DNA from: an uncultured Lentisphaeria bacterium
GTDB taxonomy: Bacteria; Verrucomicrobiota; Lentisphaeria; JABSQK01; CAJWLW01
Direction: 5' to 3'
Assembly (NCBI GenBank): GCA_913042885.1
Contig: CAJWLW010000007.1
Coordinates: 1-45,458, forward strand
DNA length: 45,458 nucleotides
Part shown: positions 31,166-39,183 of the stretch, in pieces
Numbering within the stretch: the first letter of the stretch is position 1
How the letters are laid out: each line of letters starts with the position of its first letter
Program-made: the position numbers and the translations under genes
The notes under the pieces: model-generated
Databases searched by the model: none
The model's input: only the letters and a program-made list of their open reading frames with translations
What the model was told of the DNA's origin: nothing

Positions 31166-33157
31166 TTACGAACATCTTTTCAGTTGAGTTCCATCGGTCG
31201 TACCCGCATCGGCAAACTGGGGAATGCCGGATTGGTCGGGGCGGCGGCCGCTGCCGGCGGCTGTCGGCGAGTGTTCGGGAATGATGAAGTCGCTGTTTGG
31301 CAGCGTGTCGTTGTAGGCAATTGCCGCATCTGCCGCCGGCTGCATGCTGTCATCTGCGTTGGCACGATGCTCCTCGAACACGCGAACAACCTCCAGTTCG
31401 GCAAGTTCGAGGAAATGCAGGGCCGCTGCCTTGTCACGGGCAGCCTCGACGCCCGCCACGCCGTTGCGCAGTTGCCGGTCCAACTTAGCCAACACACAAG
31501 CCATCGCGTGCAGCCACATCGCCGCATCAGCGACGCGTGCCTGCACGGCCTGACGACGCACGATCGCCTCGCGATGCTTCTTTCCCGCCAGCTTGAATTG
31601 ATGCGAGTGTTCACGGACCAGCCGACAGAAGCGCTTGCCATGCCCTGCCAGTTCCGGTGATAATCCCGGAAACCGTGGCAACTTCCGGCGCATCCCCAGG
31701 AACAGTTCGGCGGCCAGACGCAATCCCCGGCCGATAACCGCTGGCCGTCGTACCAGCCGAAGACAATTCGACAATCTCTCGGACAGCGGGCAACCGGGAC
31801 CACCGGCCATCGCCTGCAAGTCCAGCATGTGCTCAGCCAACTGCTTGCCGCCATACGCAAAAATAAATGCCTGCATCACCTCATTGGCACCTTCAACAAT
31901 CAGATAGATCCGGCTGTCGCGCATGGCACGCTCCATCTCGTTTTCCGTCATGTATGCCTCGCCGCCCATGATCTGCATGCTGTCGTTGATCACGCGCCAG
32001 GCCATCTCTGAACAAAAAACCTTGCACACAGCAGTCTCCAGCATGATGTCCTCGTCCCCTCGTTCGAGCATGCCGGTGGTCATGTAGAGCATCGCATCCA
32101 TGGCATAATTCATCGCATTGATGCGCGCAATGCGCTGGCGTACCAACTCAAAGTCCGACAAGGGGCGACCAAACTGATAGCGGGTACAGGTCCACTTGGT
32201 CGCCTGCTCTGCACACCGTTTGGCAGCACCCACAAGTCCGGCGGAAAGGGTGCAGCGGCCGATATTCAAGCATTTCAGCGCCACGTTCAGACCTTTGCCT
32301 TCCTGGTGCAGCAGGTTCTCGCGAGGTACCTTGACGTTGGTAAAGCGGATGCGCGCCTGCCAGGTGCCGCGGATTCCGCACTTGCTGCGGTTCGCCTCGA
32401 ATATTTCCACCCCGGGCATGTGCGGAGTACAAATCAGCGCTGTTACCCCTTCACTGAGTGCACCGCTGTCCGCGTCTTCGAATGTCTGCTTGGCCGTCAC
32501 GGTGAACATACCGGACAACGCTCCGGATGTGGCCCATTTCTTCTCGCCGTTGACGATAAAATAATTGCCGTCGGCACTGAGTTCGCAACGGGTTTCCTGA
32601 CCGCCTGCATCGCAGCCCACATTCGGCTCGGACAGGCAGAATGCCGACAACATGTGAGTGGCCAGGTGCGGCAGCCACTGCTGCCTCTGATCAGTGGAAC
32701 CGAAATCCATGATCGCCCTGCAGCCGATCGACAGATGGGTCGATACCATCACCGAGGTTGCGGCACAGGCTGCGCCGATGCGCGACAGCACCCGGTTGTA
32801 GCTGGTAATGCCTAGTCCCAAACCACCGAATTCCGTGGGGATAGTCATTCCCATGACGCCAAGATCAAATAGCCGTTCAATTACCCAGGAGGGAATTTCC
32901 TGATCGCGGTCGATTTCGATACTCGGGTGCTCCTGCGAGAGGTACTGGTCAAGGCGCAGGAGTAAGGTGTCGCAGTGCCGGCGTTCAAGGTCATCCTGCT
33001 GGGGAAAGGGCGAGAGCAGGTCATCGCGGACTCGACCCCAGAACAGGTTTTTGACGAACCCCATCTGCTGCGGCTCTGGTCCGAGCATGCGTTCGGCATC
33101 CTCGATCATCTTCTGGTCGCGTTCATCGACCCCTGTCATATTGTTTAATTGCGCCAT
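31166..33157 (-). CDS. Acyl-CoA dehydrogenase, VLCAD-like long form
   Basis: About 663 residues; oxidises an acyl-CoA to a 2-enoyl-CoA using FAD. The N-terminal part has IPTEFGGLGLG, the FAD/substrate segment FCLSEPNVGCDAG (173-185) and FIVNGEKKWATSG, with the mid-domain CGIRGTWQARI. The catalytic base is likely E422 in RDSRIYLIVEGANE. The 150-residue C-terminal extension makes it resemble VLCAD/ACAD9 rather than 380-residue forms. GGAG lies 8 bases before the ATG at 33157. A longer ATG at 33193 is unlikely because it falls close to a good promoter -10 element. It is divergent from the MarR gene, which probably regulates it. Confidence 0.92.
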   Translation of the reverse strand: MAQLNNMTGVDERDQKMIEDAERMLGPEPQQMGFVKNLFWGRVRDDLLSPFPQQDDLERRHCDTLLLRLDQYLSQEHPSIEIDRDQEIPSWVIERLFDLGVMGMTIPTEFGGLGLGITSYNRVLSRIGAACAATSVMVSTHLSIGCRAIMDFGSTDQRQQWLPHLATHMLSAFCLSEPNVGCDAGGQETRCELSADGNYFIVNGEKKWATSGALSGMFTVTAKQTFEDADSGALSEGVTALICTPHMPGVEIFEANRSKCGIRGTWQARIRFTNVKVPRENLLHQEGKGLNVALKCLNIGRCTLSAGLVGAAKRCAEQATKWTCTRYQFGRPLSDFELVRQRIARINAMNYAMDAMLYMTTGMLERGDEDIMLETAVCKVFCSEMAWRVINDSMQIMGGEAYMTENEMERAMRDSRIYLIVEGANEVMQAFIFAYGGKQLAEHMLDLQAMAGGPGCPLSERLSNCLRLVRRPAVIGRGLRLAAELFLGMRRKLPRFPGLSPELAGHGKRFCRLVREHSHQFKLAGKKHREAIVRRQAVQARVADAAMWLHAMACVLAKLDRQLRNGVAGVEAARDKAAALHFLELAELEVVRVFEEHRANADDSMQPAADAAIAYNDTLPNSDFIIPEHSPTAAGSGRRPDQSGIPQFADAGTTDGTQLKRCS

Positions 33158-33183
33158 GTCGCTATCTCCATTTGACATAGAAT

Positions 33184-33212
33184 AATTTAACATTAAAGTA
33201 TCTAAAAGTCAA
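33184..33212 (-). promoter_or_regulatory. Candidate promoter of the acyl-CoA dehydrogenase gene
   Basis: On the minus strand, TTGACT (33212-33207) and TAAATT (33189-33184) are 17 bases apart. Predicted transcription starts near 33177, so a start codon at 33193 would be excluded and the ATG at 33157 would have a short leader containing GGAG. A small palindrome TTTAA-CA-TTAAA (33186-33197) overlaps the -10 box. Confidence 0.5.
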
Positions 33213-33222
33213 GTCTCGATAC
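33198..33222. promoter_or_regulatory. Candidate MarR operator
   Basis: A 25-base imperfect dyad with GTATC (33198-33202) and GATAC (33218-33222) as arms covers the -35 box of the acyl-CoA dehydrogenase promoter in the divergent region between it and the MarR gene. Size and position fit a MarR dimer site, but binding is inferred. Confidence 0.4.
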
Positions 33223-33247
33223 AATTGCAACAAAACGTGAGGGTGAC

Positions 33248-33694
33248 GTGCCAACCAAATACCCAGGTGATGCCGACGAAGTCCGGGCGCTCAACGCCTA
33301 TATCTGCCTGCTCCGTGCAACGGAATCGCTGCTTGCGAAATCAGCACAGAACTTTCGCGGGTCAAGGCTCACTGCCAGCCAGTTCGCAATGCTGGAATGC
33401 CTGCTGTTTCAGGGGCCTATGAAGCCGAGCGAACTGGCTGAAAAAATGCTTAAGTCGGGTGGTAATATTACGATGGTAATCGACAACCTGGAAAAGCGGA
33501 AGCTCGTGCAGCGAACGCCACATGCCAGTGACCGTCGGGCTATCATCATCTCGTTGACTGCAGCCGGGAATAAACTGATCGAAAGTCTAATGCCGCCACA
33601 AGTGGCATGCATCAAAGATCAGATGGCTGTACTTACGGCCGGGGAACTCGAAACCCTGCGCCAGTTGACCCGCCGACTGGGCACGGCTCAGTAA
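33248..33694 (+). CDS. MarR-family transcriptional regulator
   Basis: A 148-residue winged-helix regulator. LTASQFAMLECL (41-52) leads into the helix-turn-helix KPSELAEKMLKSGGNITMVI (59-78) and the wing signature DRRAIIISLT (95-104). Residues 105-140 form the dimerisation helix. It begins with GTG, preceded by GAGGG at suitable spacing; there is no better start nearby. Divergent from the acyl-CoA dehydrogenase by about 90 bases, with a dyad between, so it likely represses that gene and itself in response to an acyl-CoA, phenolic or related ligand. Confidence 0.9.
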   Translation: MPTKYPGDADEVRALNAYICLLRATESLLAKSAQNFRGSRLTASQFAMLECLLFQGPMKPSELAEKMLKSGGNITMVIDNLEKRKLVQRTPHASDRRAIIISLTAAGNKLIESLMPPQVACIKDQMAVLTAGELETLRQLTRRLGTAQ

Positions 33695-33745
33695 CGGGAC
33701 AAACACGTATAGGCGTGTGGATGCCTTGGCGTATATTTTTAAGTC

Positions 33746-33787
33746 GGCAACTTGCCATGGGGTGGTAAAAAAAACACAGGATCCTGT
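33746..33787. repeat. Two palindromes between the MarR gene and the prepilin-like gene
   Basis: GGCAA-C-TTGCC at 33746-33756 and the perfect 12-base palindrome ACAGGATCCTGT at 33776-33787. Another weak stem, ACACG/CGTGT, lies at 33703-33718 just after the MarR stop. None has a clear T-tract terminator shape. Confidence 0.35.
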
Positions 33788-33894
33788 CAGGAAGTAATAC
33801 ATCGACGGTATTGAACTTTCTTTGAACCGATGATACAGCTGTGATAGGTTCGGAAAAATGAATCGTCTATTTCATTATAGGTAAAACTTAAAAA

Positions 33895-34545
33895 ATGCCG
33901 AGACGTTTGCCACACCGCACGAAATTCACGCTGATTGAGCTCCTCGTAGTGATTGCGATCATCGCAATTCTTGCCTCGATGCTGTTGCCCGCATTGACAC
34001 GGGCGAAGTCGGCGGCGAAACGGATGACCTGTGCCAACAATCTCAAGCAGTTGGGCCTGGGTGTGGTGTATTACGCCGATGATTACAAGGGGTATTTGAT
34101 ACAATGGTACAACCCGGATTATGCGCCAGGGAATAAGGGCAACTGGTATGACGATTATGCGCTTGGGCCGTATTTTCCGCCAGGTCCTCCAGGCTGGAGC
34201 AACAACTTTATGCGACACATTTTTGCCTGTCCGGATTTTATGAATGATCCGATCGGCTACAGCATTAACCGCTGGTCGACTGTTGCTTCGGATGACTATG
34301 CCGCGCCCCACGGTCCGGGCCCCCACAAAATCGAATTCTGGGAAACCCCGTCCGGGACTTATCTCATCGGTGACGCCAATTTAACGGACTTTAGCACTCG
34401 CGTAGCGGCCAATCAATCAGAGCATTATTCGTTGTATCGTCATCTCGAATCGTGCAACATGCTCTATGTCGATGGTCACACGCAATTCTTGAAATATGTC
34501 GAGCCGTATATCTCTCCCGCTTCTCCCTGGAGCCAGGAGTTTTAG
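33895..34545 (+). CDS. Prepilin-like protein (type IV pilin N-terminus, H-X9-DG tail)
   Basis: A 216-residue protein with a short basic leader followed by a pilin-type helix: cleavage is expected between K10 and F11, giving [13 protein letters not shown] with the conserved glutamate at E15. The position before F is K, not the usual G. The C-terminal part carries the H-X9-DG motif of 'pre-pilin H-X9-DG' proteins (H183, D193-G194 in [12 protein letters not shown]). Such proteins occur in dozens of copies in Lentisphaerota and relatives and are thought to be pseudopilins of type II secretion-like systems. Only one copy is present here. It stands alone between the MarR and DUF4838 genes. Confidence 0.9.
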   Translation: MPRRLPHRTKFTLIELLVVIAIIAILASMLLPALTRAKSAAKRMTCANNLKQLGLGVVYYADDYKGYLIQWYNPDYAPGNKGNWYDDYALGPYFPPGPPGWSNNFMRHIFACPDFMNDPIGYSINRWSTVASDDYAAPHGPGPHKIEFWETPSGTYLIGDANLTDFSTRVAANQSEHYSLYRHLESCNMLYVDGHTQFLKYVEPYISPASPWSQEF

Positions 34546-34898
34546 TGCTGTGAAGTACTGATTGGTACGCATCGTGAAAACGTCCAGACCCTGTTGGCTA
34601 ACCGCGCCGTGCATTACCGACGACGAGTGCGTATGCAGTTGAGGCTCGCTTTCGCTGCGGCGATGCGCGCAGGATCCTATGCGGGTTCACATCCCGAAAG
34701 GTATCCGGAAGGCAAAGATCGAATGGCCCGTTGGCAGCGGCCAGTTCACAGTGTGCATGGCGGGAACACATGAGTTCCAGGCGTAGTTTCGCTCAGAGCC
34801 GAACGGCTCCCTCGGCTGCGGCCCGTTTTTCGGTCGTGGGAAATCGGCTCTCCAGGGTGATGCAGGATGCTTTCAAGTCGTTCACCGAATATCTATCT
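34546..34898. other. Intergenic stretch, nothing recognised
   Basis: About 350 bases between the convergent prepilin-like and DUF4838 genes. Short frames, including one with a WPVGSG segment near 34730, are not recognised as any family, and no clear terminator is seen. Confidence 0.35.
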
Positions 34899-37169
34899 CT
34901 ACCTGCTATGCACCAGTCGAACACCACCGTTGATACCGGCGGCGTACAGCTTTTTGGTGACGCGGATGCGGACCTGTGCCGTGGCGCCGGGTTCGAGTGT
35001 CTCGGTGATCACGAACGCCTTCGGCTTATCCCAGGGCGCGCCGGGCATGCTGCCCAGTGACTTGCCGTTTACCCAGACCTCCGAGTCGCCATCGATCATG
35101 CCGAACAAGAGCCATACAGTGCCGCCGGCAATATCATCAGGCACGACGAACTCGGTGGTGTACCAGGCGATTCCATGGTAGTTGATGCCCTGTCCCGTCC
35201 AATAGTCGTCGACGCGGATGTCGCGCCATGTGTCCGAGTCGTCGACGCGGAATTGCCAACCACTCTCCAGATCGAGCAGTTCTTTGGCGTTCAGCGCCTT
35301 GAACGGCGGCCGGTACGGATTTTTCGCGAGCTCATCGCGCCAGCGATCGGTGACTGGCAGGTTGTGGCGTTCAACGAGCGCCAGCGTCGCTTCACGCATC
35401 TTGTTGTAACGGGCGAATCCGGATTCATTGGCGGCAGTCGCGAGGCGCTGCATCTCGAGGGTGTTGAAAGCGGCGCGCATCATGGCAATATGGCGATCGA
35501 AGGGTGGGGCAGGCGCCTGCGTCTCCGCTTCGCTCAGCAACGCTGATAAGCGTTCAACGTCTTGGTCGGGCAGCGCCGTGATCCAGCTGCCCCAGATCTG
35601 GTGGTCGTCGATCTGGTCCAGGGCTGCTTCAAATTCGACATAGAAACTCTGCATCGTCGTTTCGGCCGGACCATATATGTCGTGGCAGAACTCTGCGATC
35701 AAGATGCTCACATCACTGTTGACATCCCAAAGCAGGCGTCCTTTCAAATAATGCCAGAGGCCGGAGCCGGCCCAGCTGCCCTGGCCTTCGCCGGCCCAGG
35801 CGATGACACCATGTGCCTGTGAATAACGCAACAGCGTCTGGTAGCGTCGAAGATGGCCCGTCGGTACATCAAAATTGCCGCCACCCGGCGGGTAGTCGTA
35901 CATGATGACAGGGCGCCCCGCTGCGGCCCAGTCGCTCAGCCAGGCATGGGCTGCGGCATTGGTCGGGCAATTTTCTGCCGTCAAATCGTGGCCGAGGCAG
36001 ATCCCGTCGCCATAGGCATATTCGACGATAATGTTCGGCGCCAGTTTCCAGTCATCGCCGGTTGGCGGCATGACCGTGGAGCCATATGCATAGAACGAAA
36101 TTTTGATGTCGGGGTGCACAGCGGCGACCTGCTCCGCGACCTGATTGACAAAGGCTACCCAGCGCCGGCTCAGCGGCCCCGGTCCCTGCTTTGATTTCAG
36201 CCCGTAGGCGTCGTACAGGTCGTTTTTCTGCCATTTGCTGTTCGGCCCGTCCATCGCTTTGCACGCATCGCATTCGCACCAGTAGGTGGGTTCGTCGGAG
36301 TGACTCACGGAGAATCGCCAGCAGTCACCGTATTCGTTGAGCCAGGAGATCACACGATGGCTCACTTCGGCGACGACTTCCGGATTCGACAGGCAGGCCT
36401 GTACGGGACGGCCGTCCTTGTACTGGTGCACGCGTCTGCCGTCGTGCAGGGGGTACCAGTCCGGGTGTGCGGCAAACGTCTCGAGCGTTTGCGGGAAATC
36501 TGCCGACGGGATCAGGGCGGGCAGGGTATGCCCTTCCCGCAGGCGCAGTCCGTGGCCGAGTTCTTCACCGTAATCGAAGGTTGTCCCGGCGCAAATCGCG
36601 TTGATACCGTTACGCGTCGCCCACTTGTTGATATGTACCTTGAACGCGCCCGGCGAGGACGGGTGCGGGTGCCAGCCCCGTTCGACGAATGTCGGCGTGT
36701 ACTGGAGAGGCGACTCCGGCAACTCCAGTTCGGCGCGGCGCGGCACGATTTCGTCGATTATATGGTCGGGCAGGTACCAGCGACAGCCCTGGTGTCGCAG
36801 AAACTCGTAAGCCGCGAACAGCGTGCCTTGCGGCCCCTGGCCGATGATTGCGATATCACCGTCGCCATAACCGAGATAGATCGTATCGCGCGCCCAGTTG
36901 TCGGGGTTGTGATCCCGCAGGTTTGCGGTCGTGCGCCCGACCACCAGTGCCCGGCCGTCGAACCGGTCGGAGTCCTCGGCGATTACCGGCAGCGCGACAC
37001 CGGTCATCTTACCGATGTAGCGTGCCAATTCGTCAGCCGCAAACTGCTCTGCCGGCGACGCTGCTGCCGGCACGACGACCTGTGTGATGCCGTTGACAGT
37101 ATTCAATTCATTGGCGTGGGTTACGACGACGAGGAGGGCCGTCGAGAGTAGAATCAAGATCCAGCGCAT
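34899..37169 (-). CDS. Exported DUF4838 glycoside-hydrolase-like protein
   Basis: A 756-residue secreted protein with a signal peptide to about residue 19. Residues 25-130 form an alpha-glucuronidase-like N-terminal domain (SPAEQFAADELARYIGKM, ALVVGRT). The central DUF4838 domain covers about 225-490 and contains SVSHSDEPTYWCECDAC with a cysteine cluster. The last 115 residues are a beta-sandwich (GIAWYTTEFVVPDD, SEVWVNGKSLG) like the sugar-binding domain of GH2 enzymes. DUF4838 proteins are common in Lentisphaerota, Planctomycetota and Bacteroidota and are inferred to act on glycans. The ATG at 37169 starts the signal peptide; the ribosome site is weak. It converges with the prepilin-like gene. 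Confidence 0.85.
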   Translation of the reverse strand: MRWILILLSTALLVVVTHANELNTVNGITQVVVPAAASPAEQFAADELARYIGKMTGVALPVIAEDSDRFDGRALVVGRTTANLRDHNPDNWARDTIYLGYGDGDIAIIGQGPQGTLFAAYEFLRHQGCRWYLPDHIIDEIVPRRAELELPESPLQYTPTFVERGWHPHPSSPGAFKVHINKWATRNGINAICAGTTFDYGEELGHGLRLREGHTLPALIPSADFPQTLETFAAHPDWYPLHDGRRVHQYKDGRPVQACLSNPEVVAEVSHRVISWLNEYGDCWRFSVSHSDEPTYWCECDACKAMDGPNSKWQKNDLYDAYGLKSKQGPGPLSRRWVAFVNQVAEQVAAVHPDIKISFYAYGSTVMPPTGDDWKLAPNIIVEYAYGDGICLGHDLTAENCPTNAAAHAWLSDWAAAGRPVIMYDYPPGGGNFDVPTGHLRRYQTLLRYSQAHGVIAWAGEGQGSWAGSGLWHYLKGRLLWDVNSDVSILIAEFCHDIYGPAETTMQSFYVEFEAALDQIDDHQIWGSWITALPDQDVERLSALLSEAETQAPAPPFDRHIAMMRAAFNTLEMQRLATAANESGFARYNKMREATLALVERHNLPVTDRWRDELAKNPYRPPFKALNAKELLDLESGWQFRVDDSDTWRDIRVDDYWTGQGINYHGIAWYTTEFVVPDDIAGGTVWLLFGMIDGDSEVWVNGKSLGSMPGAPWDKPKAFVITETLEPGATAQVRIRVTKKLYAAGINGGVRLVHSR

Positions 37170-37513
37170 GGTTGTATTCTATACGGTAACGTCCCAAAGG
37201 TCTACAGCAATGGCCCCGTGTTGCCGCGATAATTAAAGCCACGTTCTTTGCGAGTAATGTGCTTGGGTACCGGGGTGTTCACTGCAGGGGCACAGAGGTG
37301 CCAGGTCGGGACCTGGAATAGACAGCGAGATAGTAAGCGTATGCACCCGCTCTGCCGGCGATGTAGATGTTGCCCGTCGGAATGGCGGCGCTGCTGATCG
37401 CGGGCGGCGCGAACTGGCGGAAGACGCAATTACGCCAATGTCCGGTTTGTCGCGATCTGTCAGCCGACGGACGCAACCCACGCGAATGTTTTAAGCGAAG
37501 CCCTCAGCCCGGC
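37170..37513. other. Intergenic stretch with possible PQQ-propeller fragment
   Basis: About 340 bases. On the minus strand between roughly 37280 and 37480 a frame reads FRQFAPPAISSAAIPTG then NIYIAGRAGAYAYYLA. This resembles the last blade of a PQQ-like beta-propeller, where P-A-I-x-x-G-x-x-x-x-x-G-x-x-x-x-Y repeats are usual. It has no ribosome site or full domain and is probably a decayed fragment. Otherwise nothing is recognised. Confidence 0.25.
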
Positions 37514-38773
37514 TTATAGACCTAAGTCGGAGAGCGATGCCGCCAGACAGTCGGCGGCGCTCGAGGGTGCGCAGATTGGACCGCCAGCTGTGGCTAAGGC
37601 CGCCTCGTGCGCCGCGATGGCCGCATCCCGCAGGTTGGCGACCGACGTTGGTGGGGAGGTGGATATTTCCGTACACAGTGCGTCCGCAGCCTGGCTCTGG
37701 ATCTTTTCGCACGGCACGCAGATCAGGTCGGCGCTGACGGCCACGCTGGTGATGCCGGGGCGCATCCGAGCCAGATTGGCTGCCGGCGTATGCGAATCGA
37801 GGTTCCAGAGTTCGTTCCATGGCGTCGAATTGTTCAGAGAACGCGCCGGTGCCATATACCAGAAGTGCAGTGAATCCTGCCCGGCGTACTTGCCGACAAA
37901 GACAATGTCGTCGAGATCGTCACCGTTGACGTCGCCGACGGCGATATCGATCACTGAATCGATGGCGAATACACCGACAATCCCGTCGACGGAGATCGCG
38001 CCATCTCTGCGACCGAGTACAATCTCGTTAGCCTCGGTGGTGGGGTCCGCGTTGCCAACCGCGACTGCCTGTGCCCCGGGACGGATGCGTCTCAGATTCG
38101 CAGCCACCGTCCCAGGCGCGTCGGCATTGAAAATCTCAAACCACGGCGTTGGGTTGGTCGCCGAATTTGGCGTCGCCAGATAGAAAGTGTGCAGTGACTC
38201 CTGCCCGGCGTACTTGCCGACGAAGACAATTTCGTCGCCCGGTAGCGTCGGATCTACGTCACCGACTGCCACGTCGGAGACGCTGTCGATTGCAAAAAGG
38301 CCGACGGTGCCAAACGCACCCAGCACAATGATCCGGCCGTCCGAGGTGCCCAACACGACCTCGTCGCCCGGGCTGGTTGGATCGACGTCACCCGATGCCA
38401 GCGTCGTGGCCAGCGGATACTGCCGGCTCAGATTGGGGGCGACCGAGCCCGGTGAATCGAGATTGAACAGTTCAGTCCACGGCGTTGCGTTGGTCGGTGA
38501 GCGCGGTGGGGCAACGTAGAAGTAATGCAGCGAATCCTGCCCGGCGTACTTGCCGATATACAAGAATTCATCGACACCGTCGTTATTGACGTCGCCGGCC
38601 GTGACATCCTTGACGGTATCGATTGCAAAGATCCCGACCACGCCATCGACCCGAATGATACCGTTGTCGTAGCCGGCCAGAATGTTGGATGCTGTCGTCG
38701 TGTGGATGCAGGCAATGCTCAGGGCCAGTGCCGTCACTAACATTCCCAGATTTCGTACGTTTCGGTTTTTCAT
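37514..38773 (-). CDS. Exported three-repeat integrin-like (FG-GAP/VCBS-type) protein
   Basis: A 419-residue secreted protein with an N-terminal signal peptide (about 1-29). It has three tandem repeats of about 108-112 residues, each containing FAIDxVxD, a DVN/DVD calcium-type loop, GKYAGQxSLH (at 74, 186 and 294), TPWxE and PGxxAxNLxR. These resemble integrin-alpha/VCBS propeller blades, with DVNNDGVDE and DVNGDDLDD as probable calcium sites. Only three repeats are present, fewer than the seven of a complete propeller. A 70-residue C-terminal tail has five cysteines, including CVPC. A GAGGG ribosome site precedes the ATG and a promoter lies about 80 bases further up. Function is probably surface binding; unknown ligand. 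Confidence 0.75.
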   Translation of the reverse strand: MKNRNVRNLGMLVTALALSIACIHTTTASNILAGYDNGIIRVDGVVGIFAIDTVKDVTAGDVNNDGVDEFLYIGKYAGQDSLHYFYVAPPRSPTNATPWTELFNLDSPGSVAPNLSRQYPLATTLASGDVDPTSPGDEVVLGTSDGRIIVLGAFGTVGLFAIDSVSDVAVGDVDPTLPGDEIVFVGKYAGQESLHTFYLATPNSATNPTPWFEIFNADAPGTVAANLRRIRPGAQAVAVGNADPTTEANEIVLGRRDGAISVDGIVGVFAIDSVIDIAVGDVNGDDLDDIVFVGKYAGQDSLHFWYMAPARSLNNSTPWNELWNLDSHTPAANLARMRPGITSVAVSADLICVPCEKIQSQAADALCTEISTSPPTSVANLRDAAIAAHEAALATAGGPICAPSSAADCLAASLSDLGL

Positions 38774-39183
38774 ATTTTTCCCTCTTTAGATTGGTATAGA
38801 TATGAAAGGGGTCTTGTTTACCAGGCGTAGTACGCTGTTTTTGGGCCAAAGTCATACTTATGATAAGAAAAAGGGAATGAGATTGCAAGTAAAAATAACG
38901 GTGATACTGAGGTCTGCTTCAATTGTACAGTGCGTCCCGGTTGCATCAAAAATTGGCATCCCGGTTCTTTTTGTCCAGGCCTGCACCGAGCGCTTTTTTT
39001 TGCACTGTTGCACGCACTTGCCGTTGTGCAGCGGGTCCACTCGGCGGGGTATGCAGCGAGCGCTTCTCGATCGGCGGTTCGCACTCCAAGTGCTGCTGTG
39101 AGACGGCATCGGCCAAGTGTCCGCCAGTTGCCAGAAAGAGGGAAGGGGAGAGGGGGATTGGATCCATCCTTCCAGCACTCGGT
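38774..39183. other. Intergenic stretch with a promoter
   Basis: About 410 bases between the repeat-protein and DUF4091 genes. It contains the candidate promoter at 38860-38888; the rest has no recognised gene. Confidence 0.4.
38860..38888 (-). promoter_or_regulatory. Candidate promoter of the integrin-like repeat protein
   Basis: On the minus strand, TTGCAA (38888-38883) and TATCAT (38865-38860) are separated by exactly 17 bases. The leader to the ATG would be about 80 bases and ends in a GAGGG ribosome site. Confidence 0.45.

Noticed and set aside
34620..34780. Transposase fragment
   Set aside because: A WPVGSG segment recalls some transposases, but flanking residues do not match and there are no terminal repeats.
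36300..37151. Plus-strand open frame of 283 codons
   Set aside because: Antisense to the DUF4838 gene; no recognisable protein features.
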